Source of the DNA: Paenibacillus nanensis
GTDB taxonomy: Bacteria; Bacillota; Bacilli; Paenibacillales; Paenibacillaceae
Assembly: GCF_003583765.1 (NCBI RefSeq)
Contig: NZ_QXQA01000016.1
Span: forward strand, 1 to 64,000
Direction of reading: 5' to 3'
Length of the DNA: 64,000 nucleotides
The position numbers and the translations under genes are program-made. A model generated the notes under the pieces. That model saw nothing but the letters and a program-made list of their open reading frames with translations, made no database searches and was not told the origin of the DNA. Of the stretch, positions 39,665 through 47,121 are shown in pieces (the stretch's first letter is position 1; every line of letters begins with the position of its first letter).

Positions 39665-41011
39665 TCACCTGCTTTTATTCGGGCGGCTTGTTCGACGCTC
39701 CCCAAGAAATAATTTGAGATACGGTTCATCGAAGCTTCGCATATTCGCTAAATAGCCGATTAGAAAAAACATGCCGGCCACGGTTCCGATAAAACCGAAT
39801 AGGATGGCGAGCAGAATAAGCGGATATTTCACAATTCTCATGGCAGCGCTCATCGTGTTGATCGGAATGACGAAATTGGAAATGGCGACTGCCGAAGTGA
39901 TGATGATCATGATACTGCTGACGAGACCGGCCTGCTGAGCCGCTTGCCCCAGAATCAGGCCCCCCACGGTCGTCGCGGTCGAACCGATAAATTTGGGCAG
40001 GCGAAGGCTGGCCTCCACCAAGGCTTCGATGAGAAATAGCATAAACAGCACTTCGAAATACGAAGGATACGGCACCGCGGCGCGGCTTCCCGCAATGGAC
40101 ATCGTCAGCTGTATTCTCGTCACTTCCGGGTTAAAGGATATTAGGGAAATGTAGAGGGCAGGCAGCGTCAGAGCGATCGCCAGCGCAATATAGCGGATGA
40201 CGATTAGCCCGGTCGATATCCAATACGCTTGATTCAAATCATCCATCGCGGACATGAAGTCAAAGAATACCGCGGGCAGGACGAGGGCAAAAGGAGAGCC
40301 CTGAAGGAGAAGAACAACTTTCCCCTGCGAAAGATTCAAGACAATCCGATCCGGACGTTCCGTCGTGATCATCGTAGGGAACAGGGATATCCGGCGGTTA
40401 TTCATTAAGATTTCGAGCTGCCCCGTGGAATGCACGATGTCGACATCGATGGAAAGCAGCTTGGACCTCACGCGGTCAAGAATGTGCGGTTTGGCCAGAT
40501 GAACATCGAACAGCAGAGCGGTCTCCGTTTTGGAGGAACGTCCAAGGACGTATTGCTCCAGATGGAGCTCGTGCTTCTGATAGCGGGAACGGATAATATT
40601 GATGTTCGTGAGCAAGTCCTCGGATAACGCCTTCTGAGGGCCCATTAGGACATGCTCGATTTTTACTTCTTGGCTTTGCGTATTCAAAGATTTTTTTGCA
40701 TCGAGGGAGAACACATTCTCCATGAGCTGTATAACGACATGCCCCGTAATAATCAGTTCTGGGAGCTTAGACACGTCGGGCTGCTTGACTGCGCCCAAGG
40801 TAAGCAGCGTATCGATGAAGTCTTCAGCCGACTGGCTTGACAGCAAAGGCTTTTCGATCGATTCATTGAGCTTGATCGAATCGCAGAGCGATGTTAAGTA
40901 ATAATACCGGACTGCCCAATGCTCCTTAACCGTGTGCCGGGTACTAAAATCGTTTGAGGCTTTGAAAGTTTCCTGGAGCAGGGTGGATACGGCGGTATTA
41001 TTGAAATCCAT
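39665..41011 (-). CDS. GerA-type germinant receptor (A subunit)
   Basis: A 448-residue protein. The N-terminal soluble domain (about 1-250; GPQKALSEDLLTNINIIRSR, LFDVHLAKPHIL) is followed by four to five membrane helices (IRYIALAIALTLPALYISL; GLILGQAAQQAGLVSSIMII). ATG 41011 follows GGAGGGAGC with good spacing; an upstream extension has no ribosome site. It is first in the three-gene operon, A-B-C, a standard germinant-receptor order. A sigma-G-like promoter is found about 70-100 bp upstream. Confidence 0.9.
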   Translation of the reverse strand: MDFNNTAVSTLLQETFKASNDFSTRHTVKEHWAVRYYYLTSLCDSIKLNESIEKPLLSSQSAEDFIDTLLTLGAVKQPDVSKLPELIITGHVVIQLMENVFSLDAKKSLNTQSQEVKIEHVLMGPQKALSEDLLTNINIIRSRYQKHELHLEQYVLGRSSKTETALLFDVHLAKPHILDRVRSKLLSIDVDIVHSTGQLEILMNNRRISLFPTMITTERPDRIVLNLSQGKVVLLLQGSPFALVLPAVFFDFMSAMDDLNQAYWISTGLIVIRYIALAIALTLPALYISLISFNPEVTRIQLTMSIAGSRAAVPYPSYFEVLFMLFLIEALVEASLRLPKFIGSTATTVGGLILGQAAQQAGLVSSIMIIITSAVAISNFVIPINTMSAAMRIVKYPLILLAILFGFIGTVAGMFFLIGYLANMRSFDEPYLKLFLGERRTSRPNKSR

Positions 41012-41082
41012 AATAGCTCCCTCCGTGACGACACTCATGTTCTGACGATTACGCATCCATAGCGCTCTGCTCTGTCGCTCCA

Positions 41083-41113
41083 TAGTGTTTGTCCAAATGC
41101 TTCCAACTATTCA
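41083..41113 (-). promoter_or_regulatory. Sigma-G-like promoter of the germination operon
   Basis: On the minus strand TGAATA (41113-41108) is separated by 18 bp from AACACTA (41089-41083). The -35 matches the sigma-G consensus exactly and the -10 matches CATACTA in five of seven positions. Forespore expression is expected for germinant receptors. Confidence 0.5.
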
Positions 41114-41148
41114 GCCGACGTCCGCTCATCGAAAGGTTATCTATGAAT

Positions 41149-41180
41149 AAAGCCCGCTCAACTTGAATTGAGCGGGCTTT
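41149..41180 (-). terminator. Terminator of the VOC gene
   Basis: AAAGCCCGCTCAA (41149-41161) pairs perfectly with TTGAGCGGGCTTT (41168-41180), with a 6-nt loop, just past the stop of the minus-strand VOC gene and before the germination operon promoter. Confidence 0.75.
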
Positions 41181-41194
41181 AGCTTTATTCGTTT

Positions 41195-41599
41195 TTAGTT
41201 GGCTGGTCCTGCGGTCGTCATCATCCAACGAACACCGTATTTGTCTTCCAGCTGTCCGAATAAGGCGCCCCAGAACGCAGGCTCGAGCGGACTTATGACC
41301 GTGCCGCTTTCCTTTAGCTTATCGAAAGCCTCGCGTGCTTCGGCTTCGGACTCGAACTCCAGGCTGAGGTTAATGGCGTTCCCCCGAATAACAGGCTCGA
41401 ATACGGAGTCCGACATAAGGAAGTTCACGCCCGCGGCGACAAAGCTCAAGTTCACGACCTTGTCTTTGAGCTCTTCCTTCGCTCCCGGCAGCTGCCCGTG
41501 AGTCATCACAGAATGAATTTCTCCGCCAAGCGCATGTACGTAAAACGCCGCCTGCGCTTTCGCGTCCTCAGATAGAATATAAGTCGTATGTTTTGCCAT
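41195..41599 (-). CDS. VOC family (PhnB-like) protein
   Basis: A 134-residue vicinal-oxygen-chelate fold protein of the PhnB/glyoxalase-like type: AQAAFYVHALGGEIHSVMTH, NLSFVAAGVNFLMSD, LSLEFESEAEAREAFDKLKE, FGQLEDKYGVRWMM. Many members bind small hydrophobic ligands or antibiotics; this one is uncharacterised. ATG 41599 lies about 11 bases after GGAAGG, while ATG 41611 abuts the ribosome site. It is transcribed alone from minus. Confidence 0.8.
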   Translation of the reverse strand: MAKHTTYILSEDAKAQAAFYVHALGGEIHSVMTHGQLPGAKEELKDKVVNLSFVAAGVNFLMSDSVFEPVIRGNAINLSLEFESEAEAREAFDKLKESGTVISPLEPAFWGALFGQLEDKYGVRWMMTTAGPAN

Positions 41600-41723
41600 G
41601 GTAAATAACATCCTTCCGTCTTTTGGTTTTGGTCCGAATAACTCGGCCTTTATTAAGACGACGAATGGATCATGACAAAATCGACAGTTCTAAAATATAT
41701 TTTTAAATTTTTTTTTTGCCTGC

Positions 41724-42929
41724 TCATAAGTGGCCCTCCGCCATTGACTGCCAAACGGTAAGCGCGGCGCCGGTAACGACCGCATCCTCCCTCAGCAGCC
41801 CCTTGGAGAAACGCGGCGTGTACTTCGGATAATAAAAGGTGTTGCGGTTCGCGATTTCGGCCGCCGTATCGAAGTAGCCGGCGTTTGCGTTAATTAACGC
41901 GCCCCCCAGAATGACCATCTCCGGATGGAACGTATTGATGAGATTCGCGAGTCCGATTCCGAAGTAAACAGCCGATTGCTCGAACAGCTCGGCAGCGAAA
42001 GGATTGCCGGTCTCGAGCGCCCGAAGCAGCCAATCGAATTTCAGATCCTCCGGCGGCAGCTGGTCGAGGGGGGAGCCGAGCGGTCGGCCCGCCTTCGCTT
42101 GCGACTGCGCCGTTTTCTCTAACGCCTGAATCGAGGCATAAGCTTCGAGGGCCCCATAATTGCCGGAGGCGTTCAAGCGCGGGCCGTCCGGCTGAATTAT
42201 CATTTGGCCGATCGAGCCCTCCGTATCGACGCTCCCGTGAACGATTCGCCCGTGCGACATAATCGAAGACCGCAGGCTGACGCCGGCATGGATGTAGAGC
42301 GCGTGCTGGATGCCTTTGTTCCGCATGGCCCAAATCTCGCCCATCAATGCGGCGTTTGCGCCATTCTCCAAATGGCAGGTCCAACCGGTCTCCCGCTCGA
42401 TTAGCTGACAGATGGCGACGTTTCGCCATCCTTTTGCGGGAAAATACAACGGCTCCAGAACGATGCCGGAATGACGGTCGAGCGGCCCGACGGCGGCGAT
42501 GCCGACCCCGAGGATCTGTTCTTCCGTAATGGCATGATCTTTTAAAAAAAGCCTCATTTGGCGCACAGCGTGTTCGACTAGACGCTCGGGCGTAAACGTC
42601 TCATCCATGCGCCACCGCACGGTGGACTTCGGATTCAGCGCCATGTCGAACAAGCCCAGCGTCGAAGAAAACCGGGAAATTTCCAGTCCGAATATATATT
42701 TGAAATCAGGATTGATCTGATAAAGAATCGGCCGCCGTCCGCCGCTCGATGTTCCAAGCGCCGTGCCTTCTATAAGCCTCTCTTCGGCCATGTCGTCAAG
42801 CAAGCGGGTTAACGTGCTGCTCGTAATTGCGGAGCTTGACAGCAGATCCGCTTTCGAGACGGGGCCTTGTTCGGCAATGAGCCGGTACACCAGCTTTTTA
42901 TTGGATGAAAGGCTGCCTTCGCTTTTCAT
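41724..42929 (-). CDS. ROK family transcriptional regulator lacking the zinc cluster
   Basis: A 401-residue NagC/XylR-type regulator. The N-terminal winged helix (about 10-75; ADLLSSSAITSSTLTRLLDD) is followed by a ROK sugar-kinase-like domain with GVGIAAVGPLD and LENGANAALMGEIW. In ordinary ROK proteins the region reads GH...CxCGxxGCxE; here it reads GQMIIQPDGPRLNASGNYGA then LE, so the His and all Cys zinc ligands are gone. It therefore probably binds a ligand without zinc. ATG 42929 follows AGGGG. It is divergent from the chrA-chrA-FGE operon; the spacer has two TTTGGAATAAAG half-sites. Confidence 0.85.
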   Translation of the reverse strand: MKSEGSLSSNKKLVYRLIAEQGPVSKADLLSSSAITSSTLTRLLDDMAEERLIEGTALGTSSGGRRPILYQINPDFKYIFGLEISRFSSTLGLFDMALNPKSTVRWRMDETFTPERLVEHAVRQMRLFLKDHAITEEQILGVGIAAVGPLDRHSGIVLEPLYFPAKGWRNVAICQLIERETGWTCHLENGANAALMGEIWAMRNKGIQHALYIHAGVSLRSSIMSHGRIVHGSVDTEGSIGQMIIQPDGPRLNASGNYGALEAYASIQALEKTAQSQAKAGRPLGSPLDQLPPEDLKFDWLLRALETGNPFAAELFEQSAVYFGIGLANLINTFHPEMVILGGALINANAGYFDTAAEIANRNTFYYPKYTPRFSKGLLREDAVVTGAALTVWQSMAEGHL

Positions 42930-43026
42930 GAATTCCCCTACTTTTTTAAATATAAGTTTACTACTCGGAATTACAACATGATTATACCGCAGTTCCATGC
43001 TCATGACTATCGGCACTCCAACATAA

Positions 43027-43145
43027 ATTCAATTTGGAATAAAGATTAACGAAAATTAACGAAATAGGCGATAACCTTCTAGGGGAAATGACGATATAAG
43101 CCATTTTTATATCGATCATTAAAAAGACTTTATTCCAAAATGAAT
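43027..43145. promoter_or_regulatory. ROK operator: 18-bp inverted repeat flanking the divergent promoter
   Basis: ATTCAATTTGGAATAAAG (43027-43044) and its inverted partner (43128-43145) match in 17 of 18 positions and stand 83 bp apart. They enclose an AT-rich stretch with a second hairpin, CGATATAA/TTATATCG (43092-43114). The half-site resembles the AT-rich sites of XylR/NagC-type regulators. The spacing favours DNA looping by the divergent ROK regulator. Confidence 0.6.
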
Positions 43146-43182
43146 AGAACATGTTATGATAGTACATATAGGAGGCGATCTC

Positions 43183-43815
43183 GTGGGTTTACCTATCGAT
43201 ACGATAAAGGAGCTGGGGCGGCTTTTCTGGACTTTCCTTAAGGTCGGTCCATCCAGCTTTGGCGGCGGCTATGCCATGATGCCGGTCATTGAACGGGAAT
43301 GTGTCGAGAAGCGGCAATGGCTGAAGGAAGAGGAGATGGCGGAAATTTTGTCCTTGGCCAGCACCGCGCCGGGCGGAGTCGGCGTCAATACAGCCGCGTT
43401 CGTCGGTTACCGGAAGGCGGGGATTTGGGGAGCTGTCGCAGCCATTGCGGGCATGACGCTGCCCACCTTCGTCATCGTAATCATGCTTAGCTTGGCCTAT
43501 TTGACATGGCGGGATGAACCGAAGGTTGCGGCCGCGTTAAAAGGCGTTCATGCGGCCGTCATCGCGCTGATTCTGATGGCCGCATACCGCATGGCGAAGG
43601 CGGCGATTTTCGATGTCGCCACGACCTGTGTGACGGTCGCGGCTCTGCTGCTTTTGATAATGACCGATATTAATCCGTTCTATGTCATTTTGCTAGGGGC
43701 GGCTGTCGGAATCATTGTGGTGAAGGGGAAGCAATGGTTCGGCATCGAGGTTAGCACGGAACGGAAAGGCGCCGCGACATCCCCTCAGCTGCTGGAGCCG
43801 GAATATTTCATCTAA
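43183..43815 (+). CDS. chrA: Chromate transporter (CHR family), first half-size subunit
   Basis: A 210-residue membrane protein, about six helices. The conserved CHR motif is FGGGYAMMPVIEREC near residue 27, followed by STAPGGVGVNTAAFVGY. Two short CHR proteins side by side form the heteromeric short-chain ChrA type. GTG 43183 follows AGGAGG by 7 bases; an ATG at 43156 lies upstream of that site. In bacteria CHR proteins export chromate, a sulfate analogue. It is first in the operon with a second chrA and an FGE gene. Confidence 0.88.
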   Translation: MGLPIDTIKELGRLFWTFLKVGPSSFGGGYAMMPVIERECVEKRQWLKEEEMAEILSLASTAPGGVGVNTAAFVGYRKAGIWGAVAAIAGMTLPTFVIVIMLSLAYLTWRDEPKVAAALKGVHAAVIALILMAAYRMAKAAIFDVATTCVTVAALLLLIMTDINPFYVILLGAAVGIIVVKGKQWFGIEVSTERKGAATSPQLLEPEYFI

Positions 43816-43833
43816 TGATCGGAGGCAGACGCC

Positions 43834-44367
43834 GTGCTTTGGGAATTATTTATCACTTTTTTGAAAATCGGCATCGTGTCGTTCGGCGGCGGCTACGCGG
43901 TCATTCCGCTTATTGAGTACGAGGTATCGTCCCACGGCTGGTTGAACGCATCGGAATATGAGGATGCCATCTCGATCGCCGGGATGGCGCCGGGGCCGAT
44001 CGCCACGAATAGCGCAACCTTAATCGGCTATAAGACGGCAGGTCTTGGCGGGGCGCTCATGTCCACGATCGGCATGATTTTACCGTCGCTGCTTGCGGTT
44101 ATTCTTTTAGCGGCGGTCTTTTATCGGTTAAAATGGAGCATATGGTTCCGTTCGACCTTCTACGGTCTGCGGCCGATCGTAACAGGCCTCATCCTTTACG
44201 CCGCCATTCATTTTGGCTTTCTGAACGGGAAAGAAGGCGCCATAACGTGGGCCACCTGCGCGACGCTCGCGATCTGCGCGGGCAGCTTGTACGCCATGTA
44301 CAAGTATAAGCTTCATCCGATCGCCGTTATCGCCGCGTCCGGCGCGGTCGGCATTATTTTATTTTAG
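43834..44367 (+). CDS. chrA: Chromate transporter (CHR family), second half-size subunit
   Basis: A 177-residue protein, the partner of the preceding protein. It has FGGGYAVIPLIEYE near residue 15 and MAPGPIATNSATLIGYKTAG. The GTG start is preceded by GGAGGC. It is 18 bp after the first chrA and 15 bp before the FGE gene. The two halves probably insert with opposite orientation and act together. Confidence 0.87.
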   Translation: MLWELFITFLKIGIVSFGGGYAVIPLIEYEVSSHGWLNASEYEDAISIAGMAPGPIATNSATLIGYKTAGLGGALMSTIGMILPSLLAVILLAAVFYRLKWSIWFRSTFYGLRPIVTGLILYAAIHFGFLNGKEGAITWATCATLAICAGSLYAMYKYKLHPIAVIAASGAVGIILF

Positions 44368-44382
44368 CTGGAGGAGACCCGT

Positions 44383-45357
44383 ATGAACCCGCATCCGAAA
44401 GCTTGCTGCTCGGCAAGCAGACAACAAATCGACATTGCCATACAGCCGTTTCAGCCAATACCGCAGGCTGCTGGAACGGATAAAGCCGGGACTTCCGAAC
44501 TGCGAATCGAGTGGGTGAGCCTGCCCGGCGGGAAATTCCAGATGGGGACGAATGACGCGGAGGGGTTTCCGAACGATGGCGAAGGCCCTGTGCGCGAGGT
44601 GGAGCTTGCTCCGTACCGCATCTCCGCATACACGGTGACGAACGCGCAATTTCAAGCTTTTACGGAGGCAACCGGCTATGTAACGGAAGCGGAGAAATTC
44701 GGCTGGTCCTACGTATTTCATCAGCTGGTGCCGGAAGAGACTTCGGGCAAGCAGGCGGGCGCCGCGCAAGGGACTCCCTGGTGGCTTGCCATTGAAGGCG
44801 CCGACTGGAGGCGGCCGGAGGGACCGGATTCCAGCGTGAAGGAGCGGATGGACCATCCCGTCGTCCATATTTCGTGGCATGACGCGGCCGCGTTTTGCGA
44901 ATGGTCGGGGACGAGACTGCCCACTGAGGCGGAATGGGAATTTGCCGCGCGCGGCGGACTCCAAGGGAAACGATATCCTTGGGGAGATCTCCTGCACCCG
45001 GACGGCAAGCACAAGTGCAACATCTGGCAAGGCAAGTTTCCAGTCAAAAATCACGGCAGCGACGGATACATCGGCACGGCGCCGGTTAACGCGTTTGAAC
45101 CGAACGGATACGGCCTTTATAATATGTCGGGCAACGTATGGGAATGGTGCGCGGACTGGTTCAGCCCGGGCTATCACCGCCAGACGGAGAAGGTGAATCC
45201 GATGTATACGGCGGAAACAGGGAGAAGATCGATGCGGGGCGGCTCTTATTTATGCCATCGGTCCTATTGCAACCGTTACAGGGTGGCGGCTCGAAATTCA
45301 AATACGCCGGACAGCTCAAGCGGCCACTGCGGCTTCCGCGTGGTTACGAGCGTCTAG
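44383..45357 (+). CDS. Formylglycine-generating enzyme (SUMF1-type)
   Basis: A 324-residue protein that oxidises the Cys of CxPSR sulfatase sites to formylglycine. The core begins with VSLPGGKFQMGTND, then HPVVHISWHDAAAFCEW, RLPTEAEWEFAARGG, NVWEWCADWF and GGSYLCHRSYCNRYRVAAR. The catalytic pair is Cys291/Cys296 in CHRSYC. The C-terminal GFRV closes the domain. It lacks a signal peptide, so it acts in the cytosol. It is cotranscribed with the chrA genes; a likely client is the CxPSR sulfatase 16 kb downstream (60662-62197). Confidence 0.93.
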   Translation: MNPHPKACCSASRQQIDIAIQPFQPIPQAAGTDKAGTSELRIEWVSLPGGKFQMGTNDAEGFPNDGEGPVREVELAPYRISAYTVTNAQFQAFTEATGYVTEAEKFGWSYVFHQLVPEETSGKQAGAAQGTPWWLAIEGADWRRPEGPDSSVKERMDHPVVHISWHDAAAFCEWSGTRLPTEAEWEFAARGGLQGKRYPWGDLLHPDGKHKCNIWQGKFPVKNHGSDGYIGTAPVNAFEPNGYGLYNMSGNVWEWCADWFSPGYHRQTEKVNPMYTAETGRRSMRGGSYLCHRSYCNRYRVAARNSNTPDSSSGHCGFRVVTSV

Positions 45358-45367
45358 GAAACAGCAG

Positions 45368-45405
45368 AGGCAGTGAATCCATTAATCGGGATTCGCTGCC
45401 TTTAT
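45368..45405 (+). terminator. Terminator of the chrA-FGE operon
   Basis: AGGCAG-T-GAATCC pairs with GGATTC-G-CTGCCT, followed by TTTATT; the long stem has one mismatch. Confidence 0.6.
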
Positions 45406-45523
45406 TAAGTAGCAGGTGATGATTTTATTTAGGCTTGACTTGGGGTTCACTTCAGAGGTTAAGTTATAGATACAATGTACGAGATCGTTGGATTCCCATA
45501 CGCCGATTAAAGAGGAGCTGTCA

Positions 45524-46471
45524 ATGAACAAAACAGATCGCATGTTGGCCATCGTGCTGGAACTGCAAGGCAGGCAAGTGGCACGTGCAGAAGATTTGGC
45601 TGCACGATTTGAAACCAGTGTGAGGACCATCTATCGCGACATTCAGGCGCTCAGCGAAGCCGGCGTTCCGATTACAGGCACTACGGGCACCGGATATTCC
45701 TTAATGGAGGGCTATTTCCTGCCTCCGATCCGTTTTACAATAGAGGAAGCCGTGACCTTGCTTATAGGAACAGAATTTATCGAGCAGCGATTTGATGATG
45801 ATTATCGTGATAGAGCTAATGTTGCTAGGAAGAAAATCGAGGTCACCTTATCAGACGGTATCCGCAGTGAGACCTCCCGTATACGCAAGTCGCTGCGTTT
45901 ACTTTCTCCTGGCACACAGGAGGCGCCGTCCAATGAAAGGGAAAATCTCGGAAAGATCCGTCGGGCTCTATTAGATGGGCGAAAGATCAGATTTCATTAT
46001 TCCAAAAGAATGGCGGATTCCGCGGGGAGCCGCCACAGCGAACGTACCGCCGCTCCTTATGGCCTTGTACTCATTGAGGGGGCTTGGATGCTTGTGGCCC
46101 GGTGTGATCTACGCCAAGACATCCGTCATTTCCGGTTGTCTCGAATGGCTGAGCTTATCGAGCTGGACGAACGATTCGAGCTCCCGGAGCATTTCGACTT
46201 AAGGGAGTATACCCCTTTAGACGATCGCTACTTGCGAGTATGGCTTCGATTTAACCATGATATCGCAGAGAAGGTGAAGGAATCGAACTATCATTACATA
46301 GAGGATATGAAAGAGCATCAGGATGGATTGGATGTGGCCTTACGCGTTCGTCAGTTGGATGAATTGCTGCAATGGGTGCTTGGCTGGGGAGCGGGCGTAA
46401 TCGTACTAGAACCTGAGTCGTTGCGAGATCGGATTCGTGATGAAGTCCATAACATGCTGAAACGCTACTGA
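45524..46471 (+). CDS. YafY/WYL-domain transcriptional regulator
   Basis: A 315-residue protein with an N-terminal DeoR-like winged helix (residues 1-60; ARAEDLAARFETSVRTIYRD, ALSEAGVPITG) and a central WYL domain (GLVLIEGAWMLVARCDLRQD). The C-terminal WCX region ends in LRDRIRDEVHNMLKRY. WYL domains often sense nucleic-acid ligands or small molecules. ATG 45524 follows AGAGGAG; an in-frame TTG at 45488 is unlikely. It is followed by a terminator and a VOC gene that it may control. Ortholog-type YafY regulators in Bacillus often neighbour glyoxalase-like genes. Confidence 0.85.
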   Translation: MNKTDRMLAIVLELQGRQVARAEDLAARFETSVRTIYRDIQALSEAGVPITGTTGTGYSLMEGYFLPPIRFTIEEAVTLLIGTEFIEQRFDDDYRDRANVARKKIEVTLSDGIRSETSRIRKSLRLLSPGTQEAPSNERENLGKIRRALLDGRKIRFHYSKRMADSAGSRHSERTAAPYGLVLIEGAWMLVARCDLRQDIRHFRLSRMAELIELDERFELPEHFDLREYTPLDDRYLRVWLRFNHDIAEKVKESNYHYIEDMKEHQDGLDVALRVRQLDELLQWVLGWGAGVIVLEPESLRDRIRDEVHNMLKRY

Positions 46472-46497
46472 CATAACGTTGTCAGTAGCGTTTTTTT
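46461..46497 (+). terminator. Terminator overlapping the YafY stop codon
   Basis: AACGCTACTGAC (46461-46472) pairs perfectly with GTCAGTAGCGTT (46481-46492), followed by TTTTT. The stop codon TGA is inside the 5' arm. Confidence 0.75.
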
Positions 46498-46562
46498 ATA
46501 ATTGGACATGCAAATGTAAAGGACACAGCCAAACCAATTATTAGCAGGAAGGATGATATTTT

Positions 46563-46997
46563 GTGATTTTCGCTTCTGTTCGTATCATGACTGACGACGT
46601 GGATCGTCTCGTCGAGTTCTATGAGAAGGTCCTGAGGGTACCGGCGGAGCGACCCGCGCCCGTATTTGCCGAACTCGTAGTGCCATCATGCACCCTTGCA
46701 ATCGGCCACTCCCAGACTGCGCAGCTATTCGGCGCTGGTTCCGCAGTGGGGGCCAATAATCGCACTGTCATTATTGAGTTCCGCGTCGACGATGTCGAGG
46801 CCGAATATGTGCGCTTGAAGCCATTTGTCGATAATTGGGTAATGGAACCGACCATGATGCCGTGGGGGAACCGTTCTATGCTGTTCCGCGATCCCGACGG
46901 CAACCTTCTTAACCTCTTCGAGCCGGTGACCGAGGATGCGATTAAACGGTTTAGCGGCCGACATGGAAGGGAAGTGAAGGACGGCCTTCAAACTTGA
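46563..46997 (+). CDS. VOC family (glyoxalase/dioxygenase-like) protein
   Basis: A 144-residue VOC-fold protein: ASVRIMTDDVDRLVEFYEKV, LAIGHSQTAQLFG, VIIEFRVDDVEAEYVRL, GNRSMLFRDPDGNLLNLFEP. The closing RDPDGNLLNLFEP is the standard metal-site motif. The GTG start has AGGAAGGAT about ten bases upstream. Its likely regulator is the preceding YafY protein. The substrate is unknown. Confidence 0.83.
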   Translation: MIFASVRIMTDDVDRLVEFYEKVLRVPAERPAPVFAELVVPSCTLAIGHSQTAQLFGAGSAVGANNRTVIIEFRVDDVEAEYVRLKPFVDNWVMEPTMMPWGNRSMLFRDPDGNLLNLFEPVTEDAIKRFSGRHGREVKDGLQT

Positions 46998-47061
46998 CAT
47001 GACAGGCAGCGAGGAGACAGGTTAGACGAGGAGATTTTCCCTTAAATTTTTTTTGCGTATT

Positions 47062-47088
47062 TGTCACACTTCACATCCCTTCCCCGTC
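47062..47088 (+). promoter_or_regulatory. ECF41-type promoter
   Basis: TGTCACA (47062-47068), a 16-bp spacer and CGTC (47085-47088) match the ECF41 consensus exactly. It stands 33 bp before the FAD oxidoreductase gene whose operon encodes an ECF41 sigma factor, so the unit is probably autoregulated. Confidence 0.8.
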
Positions 47089-47121
47089 ATACAGGTAAAA
47101 ATTGCGAAGGGATGATGAACG

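Noticed and set aside
43183..44367. Single split or frameshifted full-length ChrA
   Set aside because: Both halves have their own start codons, good ribosome sites and complete CHR motifs; short-chain ChrA pairs are a known arrangement.
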